The position numbers and the translations under genes were made by a program. From assembly GCF_004307455.1 (NCBI RefSeq), contig NZ_SEWX01000001.1:434001-498000 (forward strand): a DNA stretch of 64,000 nt, written 5' to 3'. Source of the DNA: Aquirufa nivalisilvae. Lineage in GTDB: Bacteria > Bacteroidota > Bacteroidia > Cytophagales > Spirosomataceae. The notes below the pieces were generated by a model. The model ran no database searches. It was not told the DNA's origin and was given only the letters and a program-made list of their open reading frames with translations. Every line of letters begins with the position of its first letter. Position 1 is the stretch's first letter. Positions 59,211 through 64,000 of this stretch are shown here, in pieces.

Positions 59211-60658
59211 AGCAAGTAGCATTTTATCAATTAACTCCTTCCGAAACGGAGGAGCATTTTTTGAATATCGTTTTTCGATTTCAAGTTGCTAAGTCGGGTA
59301 CTATTAGATTGCAATTACCTATTTGGAGACCGGGGAGATATCAAGCTCAGCATTTTTCTAAGAACATTCCACAAGTAAGAGCTTTTGATTCGGCTGGAGA
59401 GGTAATCAAACTTAACAAAAGGGGAACTTCTTCATGGGAATTTCAGGGAATTAAAAATCAACATGTGGAAGTGCGTTATTCCTATTTTGCCCAGCAGGCA
59501 GATGCTGGAGGAAGCGTATCGAATGAGGAGATGGTATATGTTAATTTCATTACCTGTTTGATGTTTGTGCAAGGTCAAGAAGAGATTCCTTGTGAAGTTA
59601 AGGTAGATATTCCCCAAGCGTGGAAGGTGTCTACAACGTTGAAAGAAAGTAAAAAGGGGCTGTGGCTTGCTCCTAGCTATCGAGAATTGGTGGATTCAAC
59701 ATTCTTATCGGGTGAGGAAATGAATCAACATCATTGGCAGCTGGAAGACGTTCATTTTTGGGCAGAGGGGATTGGCCCAGCTAGTGTTTTTCAGGTTAAG
59801 TTATTGGAAGCCTATCGGACTATTTCGGCATTTCAATTGGAATGGATGGGCCATTTTCCTGTGAAGGAATACCGTTTTCAACATTGGATTAAAGAGGAGG
59901 CTTTTTATCATGGGGTGGAACACCGAAGTTCAACGATGATGGTTTTGGGCCCTCCTGATCGGGATTTATATGACGATTTGATTGGTTTAGCCTCACATGA
60001 ATTGTTTCACGTGTGGAATATTGCGACCATCCGTCCCATGGAATTATGGCCTTACAATTATGCTGAAGAAATCTATTTTCCTTCGGCCTGGTTTGTAGAG
60101 GGCGTTACGACGTATTTGGGGGATTGGTTTTTAGTGGCTTCTGGGGTATATCAAAGGGAGGAATATTTAGCTTCCCTTTTAGGCAATTTGAAATTACATT
60201 TTGAACGGGATGGAGCATCCAAGCAATCGTTGATTGAGAGTTCCATTGATTTGTGGTTGGATGGCTATGGGAAGGCTATTCCGGGCAAACGGGTTTCCAT
60301 TTATTACAAAGGGGCTATTGTGGCTTTGGCATTGGATTTGATGATTCGTAAGAAATTTGCGCATCGTAAATCGATTCGTGATGTGATGATTCAAATGAAT
60401 GAAAACTTTGGAAGGAAGCAGCAAGGATATGCGCTGGCCGATGTATACCAAATGGTGGAAGAGGTGTATGAAGCAAGTTTGACAGATTTTTGGCAGATTT
60501 GGGTAGAGGGGAATGATCCATTGGAAGGACCATTGAACGAGTTATTGGATTTTGTTGGTTTGAATTTAGAGCATTCCGATCGGGGATTATTATTGAATCA
60601 ATTGGATGAAGATTTGAACTCGGATTGTCAGGAATGGCTTCAAGGGATTATCAAGTAA
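59207..60658 (+). CDS. M61-family metallopeptidase
   Basis: Peptidase of 483 residues started at the ATG at 59207, which overlaps the recO stop by four bases (ATGA). A longer frame from 59177 is unlikely because it only extends inside recO. The zinc motif is ASHELFHVWN (His264, Glu265, His268) and a third ligand is Glu299 in FVEGVTTY. The N-terminal beta domain (LPIWRPGRYQAQHFSKNIPQ) is typical of glycyl-aminopeptidase-like M61 enzymes. The usual C-terminal PDZ domain is essentially reduced: only about 55 residues follow the peptidase part. No signal peptide. Probably a cytoplasmic aminopeptidase. Confidence 0.85.
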   Translation: MKQVAFYQLTPSETEEHFLNIVFRFQVAKSGTIRLQLPIWRPGRYQAQHFSKNIPQVRAFDSAGEVIKLNKRGTSSWEFQGIKNQHVEVRYSYFAQQADAGGSVSNEEMVYVNFITCLMFVQGQEEIPCEVKVDIPQAWKVSTTLKESKKGLWLAPSYRELVDSTFLSGEEMNQHHWQLEDVHFWAEGIGPASVFQVKLLEAYRTISAFQLEWMGHFPVKEYRFQHWIKEEAFYHGVEHRSSTMMVLGPPDRDLYDDLIGLASHELFHVWNIATIRPMELWPYNYAEEIYFPSAWFVEGVTTYLGDWFLVASGVYQREEYLASLLGNLKLHFERDGASKQSLIESSIDLWLDGYGKAIPGKRVSIYYKGAIVALALDLMIRKKFAHRKSIRDVMIQMNENFGRKQQGYALADVYQMVEEVYEASLTDFWQIWVEGNDPLEGPLNELLDFVGLNLEHSDRGLLLNQLDEDLNSDCQEWLQGIIK

Positions 60659-60676
60659 TTGATAAACGATAAAATT

Positions 60677-60736
60677 TGTCATCAAACGATTGCAAATGTC
60701 GCATAAGTTTATTTTATGTCATTTGACGCACACAGC
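60677..60736 (+). repeat. TGTC motif repeated every 20 bases upstream of the XRE gene
   Basis: TGTC occurs at 60677, 60697 and 60717, exactly 20 bases apart; the outer two continue as TGTCATCAAACG and TGTCATTTGACG. Same-face spacing of two helical turns is consistent with an operator for the XRE-type regulator that starts at 60768. Confidence 0.45.
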
Positions 60737-60767
60737 AATCCTCTAATTCTTTTGGAATTTTACTGCG

Positions 60768-61118
60768 ATGAAAGACTTCGCAAAAAGCATTCGAAAAATT
60801 AGATCAGATAAAGGATATAGCCAAGATTATGTGGCCATGAAATTGAATATTTCAACCTCGTCCTATTCTAAAATTGAGCGGGGTCAAACAGATCCGAATT
60901 TATCTCGAATGAAGCAAATTGCAGAGGTCTTGGAATTTGATTTAGGAGAAATCTTGATGGATAAGCCCGCATTGACCATTGGCAATACGAATGATGTAAA
61001 TCCAAGTGAGGGCTATAGTTTTGTGATGCGAAAGGAATTTGATGAATCCTTGAGGTTGATTTTGGATTTACAAAAGAAGATTGGGGAGTTAAGTGCTAAA
61101 TTGGAGCAACGGGGTTAA
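60768..61118 (+). CDS. XRE-family helix-turn-helix regulator
   Basis: Protein of 116 residues with an N-terminal Cro/C1-type helix-turn-helix: IRKIRSDKGYSQDYVAMKLN followed by ISTSSYSKIERGQTDPNLSR. The C-terminal part ends with a predicted short coiled coil (SLRLILDLQKKIGELSAKLE), which would serve for dimerisation. No toxin partner gene is seen next to it, so a toxin-antitoxin role is unlikely. Upstream lies a TGTC repeat with 20-base spacing that may be its operator. Target genes unknown; hemB starts 38 bases downstream but has its own -7 box. Confidence 0.85.
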   Translation: MKDFAKSIRKIRSDKGYSQDYVAMKLNISTSSYSKIERGQTDPNLSRMKQIAEVLEFDLGEILMDKPALTIGNTNDVNPSEGYSFVMRKEFDESLRLILDLQKKIGELSAKLEQRG

Positions 61119-61129
61119 TATTTATTCTG

Positions 61130-61137
61130 TAACTTTG
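61130..61137 (+). promoter_or_regulatory. Promoter -7 box for hemB
   Basis: TAACTTTG matches TAnnTTTG, 19 bases upstream of the hemB ATG. A good -33 element is not apparent. Confidence 0.55.
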
Positions 61138-61156
61138 CAGCTTAATTGGATCTAAT

Positions 61157-62128
61157 ATGTTGCAAAGACCTCGTAGAAATCGTCAAAGTGCCGTAATCCG
61201 TTCCATGGTGGAAGAAAATCGATTATCTGTTAAAGATATGATGTTTCCGCTTTTCGTTATGGAAGGTCAAAATACTCAAACGGAGATTTCCTCCATGCCA
61301 GGAATTTATCGATTTACTCTAGACTTGTTGTTAGCGGAGATTGAATCCTGTGTCAAATTGGGGATTCAGTCCTTTGCGTTATTTCCACAAATTCCGGAAT
61401 CTAAAAAGGATTCCATGGCAACAGAAAGCTATAAAAAGGGAAATATTTATACCGAATCTATTTATGAAATCAGTAAGCGATTCCCAGAAATCAGCTTATT
61501 GACGGATGTGGCGATGGATCCATATAGTTCAGATGGACATGATGGCATCGTTAAAGATGGTCAGATTTTAAACGACGAAACTCTACCGGTATTAGCCAAG
61601 ATGGCCATTGCTCAGGCTCAGGCAGGAAGCAAGTTGATTGGTCCATCTGACATGATGGACGGTCGAGTGGGTTATTTGCGTCAAGCATTGGATGAGGCGG
61701 GCTATTCTCAGGTGGGCATCATGGCGTATACGGTTAAGTATGCTTCAGCATTTTATGGTCCATTCCGCGATGCCTTGGAATCTGCACCTAAGTTTGGTGA
61801 CAAAAAAACGTATCAAATGAATCCTGCCAATCGTCGTGAAGCTTTGATTGAGGCAGAATTAGATGAGATGGAAGGCGCTGATTTTTTAATGGTGAAACCA
61901 GCCTTAGCCTATTTGGATATCATTGCTTTATTAAAAGAAAACAGTCATTTACCGATAGCCGCTTATAATGTTTCAGGGGAATATGCCATGGTAAAAGCAG
62001 CAGCCCAAAACGGCTGGATAGATGGAGAAAAGGCGATGTTGGAGAGTTTATTATCAATTAAGCGCGCAGGAGCCCAGGTTATTTTGACCTATTTTGCCAA
62101 AGAGTTTGCACAATTAAAATTAGCGTAA
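61157..62128 (+). CDS. hemB: Porphobilinogen synthase (delta-aminolevulinic acid dehydratase)
   Basis: Enzyme of 323 residues, the normal length for HemB. The two Schiff-base lysines are in AYTVKYASAFYGPFRDAL and in LMVKPALAYLDII. The substrate-binding block DVAMDPYSSDGHDGI is present, and the zinc-binding cysteines of the plant/yeast type are replaced by Asp/Ser (DVAMDPYSSDGH), so it is likely a Mg2+-dependent enzyme. It joins two 5-aminolevulinate molecules to porphobilinogen in the heme pathway. purM starts four bases after the stop, so both are likely co-transcribed. Confidence 0.95.
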   Translation: MLQRPRRNRQSAVIRSMVEENRLSVKDMMFPLFVMEGQNTQTEISSMPGIYRFTLDLLLAEIESCVKLGIQSFALFPQIPESKKDSMATESYKKGNIYTESIYEISKRFPEISLLTDVAMDPYSSDGHDGIVKDGQILNDETLPVLAKMAIAQAQAGSKLIGPSDMMDGRVGYLRQALDEAGYSQVGIMAYTVKYASAFYGPFRDALESAPKFGDKKTYQMNPANRREALIEAELDEMEGADFLMVKPALAYLDIIALLKENSHLPIAAYNVSGEYAMVKAAAQNGWIDGEKAMLESLLSIKRAGAQVILTYFAKEFAQLKLA

Positions 62129-62132
62129 TATT

Positions 62133-63299
62133 ATGTCCTCAGATCGTTATTTACAAAGAGGGGTTTCTGCATCTAAAGATGATGTACACAAGGCGATATC
62201 GACCTTAGATAAAGGATTATTCCCGAGAGCATTCTGCAAAATTTCTCCCGATATGTTGGGTGGAGATGAGGCATATTGCAACATCATGCATGCGGATGGT
62301 GCAGGTACAAAATCCTCTTTGGCATACCTTTATTGGAAAGAAACAGGAGATATTTCTGTTTGGAGAGGCATTGCTCAAGATGCAGTTGTTATGAATACGG
62401 ACGACTTAATATGTGTGGGGGCAACGGACCATATGTTGTTATCCAGCACGATTGGTCGAAATAAAAATTTGATCCCTGGAGAAGTTATTGCTGAGATTAT
62501 TCAAGGCACCGAGGAGGTATTACAGATGCTTCGAGATAATGGGATTGGTATTTACAGTACTGGAGGAGAAACAGCAGATGTGGGGGATTTGGTACGCACT
62601 ATTATTGTGGATAGTACAGTTGTTGCCCGTTTAAAACGTTCGGATGTGGTTTCTAATGAGCATATTCAAGCGGGAGACGTCATCATCGGTTTAGCATCAG
62701 ATGGCCAGGCTAATTATGAGAAAACCTATAATGGCGGAATGGGAAGCAATGGCTTAACTTCGGCGCGTCATGATGTATTGGGGCACTATTTAGCGGGTCA
62801 ATATCCAGAAAGTTTTGATCCTCAGGTTCCTCGTGATTTAGTTTACTCTGGGTCAAGAAGATTAGAGGAGGCTGTTGCTGGTACACCCATGAATGTGGGT
62901 CAATTGATTCTGTCTCCTACCAGAACCTACGCTCCTGTGATCAAAGCAATATTAGAGGAGTTGCGCCCACATTTACACGGCATGGTACATTGTTCGGGCG
63001 GTGCGCAAACCAAAGTGATGCATTTTGTGGATCAAGTACATATCATTAAAGATCAATTATTTCCGGTGCCGGCTTTATTTGAGATGATTCAAAAAGAAAG
63101 TGGAACGAGCTATCAGGAAATGTATCAGGTCTTCAATATGGGTCATCGGATGGAAATCTATGTTAATCCTATGTATGCAGACCAGATTATTCAGATTTCT
63201 CAAAGCTTTGGTATACCAGCTCAAGTGATTGGTCGAGTAGAACCATCCACAAGTAAGAAGTTGACGATCCGAAGTGAATTTGGGGAGTTTGTATATTAA
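62133..63299 (+). CDS. purM: Phosphoribosylformylglycinamidine cyclo-ligase (AIR synthase), PurM
   Basis: Protein of 388 residues, slightly longer than the ~345 of E. coli PurM, as is usual for the Bacteroidota form. The AIR-synthase fold is seen in MHADGAGTKSSLAYLY, VVMNTDDLICVGATDH, YSTGGETADVGDLVRTIIVD and GLASDGQANYEKTYNGGMGS, with a C-terminal NMGHRMEIYVNP that corresponds to FNMGxGM. It closes the imidazole ring in purine synthesis with ATP. It lies four bases after hemB; the grouping of these two genes has no obvious metabolic reason. Confidence 0.9.
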   Translation: MSSDRYLQRGVSASKDDVHKAISTLDKGLFPRAFCKISPDMLGGDEAYCNIMHADGAGTKSSLAYLYWKETGDISVWRGIAQDAVVMNTDDLICVGATDHMLLSSTIGRNKNLIPGEVIAEIIQGTEEVLQMLRDNGIGIYSTGGETADVGDLVRTIIVDSTVVARLKRSDVVSNEHIQAGDVIIGLASDGQANYEKTYNGGMGSNGLTSARHDVLGHYLAGQYPESFDPQVPRDLVYSGSRRLEEAVAGTPMNVGQLILSPTRTYAPVIKAILEELRPHLHGMVHCSGGAQTKVMHFVDQVHIIKDQLFPVPALFEMIQKESGTSYQEMYQVFNMGHRMEIYVNPMYADQIIQISQSFGIPAQVIGRVEPSTSKKLTIRSEFGEFVY

Positions 63300-63321
63300 T
63301 ATCAATTAAATCAAGGGCTTA

Positions 63322-63353
63322 CTTGTAAGTTTGCCAATAACTTTTTATATTTG
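63322..63353 (+). promoter_or_regulatory. Ribosomal protein rplU-rpmA promoter
   Basis: CTTG (63322-63325), a 20-base spacer and the -7 box TATATTTG (63346-63353). It is a full Bacteroidota-type promoter, about 72 bases upstream of the rplU ATG, leaving a leader of about 65 bases. Confidence 0.75.
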
Positions 63354-63425
63354 CACCCCCATTTAAAAGGCTTTTGAAAGGTATTCCTAGCCTCGTGGGA
63401 TTGTTTCACTTAAATACATAAAAGA

Positions 63426-63740
63426 ATGTACGCAATCGTAGAAATTGCCGGGCAGCAATTTAAAGTAGAAAAAGACCGTTCCGTTTATACCCACCGTTTG
63501 GCGGGCGAGGAAGGCGCTGCACTGGTTTTCGACAAGGTTTTACTTGTTGACAAAGACGGAGATGTGACCGTTGGAGCCCCTACTGTAGAGGGAGCTAAAA
63601 TCACAGGAAAAATTGTAGCTCACGTTCGTGGCGAGAAAGTCTTGGTTTTCAAGAAGAAACGCAGAAAGAGTTATCAAAAAATGAATGGTCACCGTCAAGA
63701 TTTGACGAAGGTTTTGATCGAGTCAATTTCTTTAAAATAA
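63426..63740 (+). CDS. rplU: 50S ribosomal protein L21
   Basis: Protein of 104 residues, typical for L21. [20 protein letters not shown] is the standard opening, and the C-terminal block [19 protein letters not shown] matches the family signature that binds 23S rRNA. It is followed 40 bases later by rpmA (L27), the usual order. The upstream promoter suggests a dedicated transcript, separate from purM. Confidence 0.97.
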   Translation: MYAIVEIAGQQFKVEKDRSVYTHRLAGEEGAALVFDKVLLVDKDGDVTVGAPTVEGAKITGKIVAHVRGEKVLVFKKKRRKSYQKMNGHRQDLTKVLIESISLK

Positions 63741-63780
63741 TTGTTTAATCAACGTTTTATACGTTTAACATAATATAACA

Positions 63781-64000
63781 TGGCACATAAAAAAGGGGCC
63801 GGATCATCCAAAAACGGTCGCGAATCGCATAGTAAACGACTTGGCGTTAAGTTATTTGGTGGCCAAGCAGTTATCGCAGGTAACATTATTGTTCGTCAAA
63901 GAGGAACAGCTCACAATCCAGGATTGAATGTAGGCGTAGGAAAAGATCATACATTATTTGCTTTATCTGATGGTGTTGTAACCTTCAAAAAAGGATTTAA
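63781..64000 (+). CDS. rpmA: 50S ribosomal protein L27, N-terminal part
   Basis: The frame starts at the ATG at 63781 and runs off the right edge, giving 73 complete codons of the usual ~85. [20 protein letters not shown] and [20 protein letters not shown] match L27 exactly in pattern. There is no N-terminal extension of the kind that Firmicutes cleave. It forms a two-gene unit with rplU. Confidence 0.97.

Noticed and set aside
60003-60018. Third parS-like sequence in the M61 gene
   Set aside because: Only the first 11 bases (TGTTTCACGTG) match, the second arm is broken, and the bases encode the conserved HVW after the zinc motif.
1-64000. CRISPR arrays, insertion sequences, prophage or integrase genes
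   Set aside because: No repeat-spacer pattern, transposase, integrase or phage gene could be found, so the AT-rich islet is not assigned to any mobile element class.

Overview
The window looks like a 64 kb piece of a low-GC Bacteroidota chromosome, probably a freshwater or environmental member of the Cytophagia. This assignment is inferred from gene families and signals, not from a search. The supporting evidence is: TonB-dependent receptors with carboxypeptidase-like N-terminal domains, a GLPGLI protein, a lipobox protein of the Ig-like type, a UpxY-type antiterminator, a GH3 protein, weak Shine-Dalgarno usage, and repeated TAnnTTTG promoter boxes typical of the Bacteroidota sigma factor.

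Left part (1-6.6 kb). An AraC fragment, a DUF7793 protein and the malonate transporter pair madL-madM read rightward. Facing them is a leftward run: a 54-codon membrane ORF, an SbtA-type bicarbonate transporter, a DUF6671 protein and a malonyl-CoA synthetase (matB). A CbbR/CmpR-like LysR regulator diverges from this run. Together these look like a malonyl-CoA supply module (bicarbonate plus malonate).

6.9-22 kb. This part holds a CPBP protease, a Tat-exported TIM-barrel protein with a GMC oxidoreductase, and an HxlR-regulated SDR/quinone-oxidoreductase pair with a visible operator. It also holds a class B1 metallo-beta-lactamase, a GLPGLI/TonB-receptor pair and a TauE/SafE permease. Last comes a TonB receptor preceded by a ModE-type regulator, with a ModE-box-like palindrome lying on the receptor promoter.

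22-34.6 kb. A very AT-rich surface-polysaccharide islet (RmlC-like cupin, GT2, Amj-type flippase) lies beside tRNA-Asn(GTT). Two short repeats there look like collapsed tRNA-Asn genes. After it come a TolC/membrane-fusion pair without its pump, a VanX-type dipeptidase, a SpmA/SpmB-type membrane protein, and wzi-upxY-gmd.

34.7-48.2 kb, the origin region. Between a TPR gene and a lipoprotein gene (about 38.12-38.42 kb) there is an AT-rich stretch with two perfect DnaA boxes and many near matches. GC skew changes sign here in hand counts. mnmG is close by, and two perfect 16-bp parS sites lie at 42.8 and 44.4 kb. I call this the chromosomal oriC. The nearby housekeeping genes are mnmG, ybeY, yraN and lipB, followed by a PolB-type exonuclease, a NeuD-like acetyltransferase, an M14 peptidase and a CLC-F-like (fluoride) transporter.

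48.3-64 kb, the rightward arm. Genes here are a DEAD-box helicase, a TPR protein, GH3, gamma carbonic anhydrase and KdsC-type phosphatase (these two leftward), a 1553-residue exported protein of unknown function, plsC, recO, an M61 peptidase, an XRE regulator, hemB, purM, rplU and the start of rpmA. Most of them lie on the leading strand expected for an origin at 38 kb.
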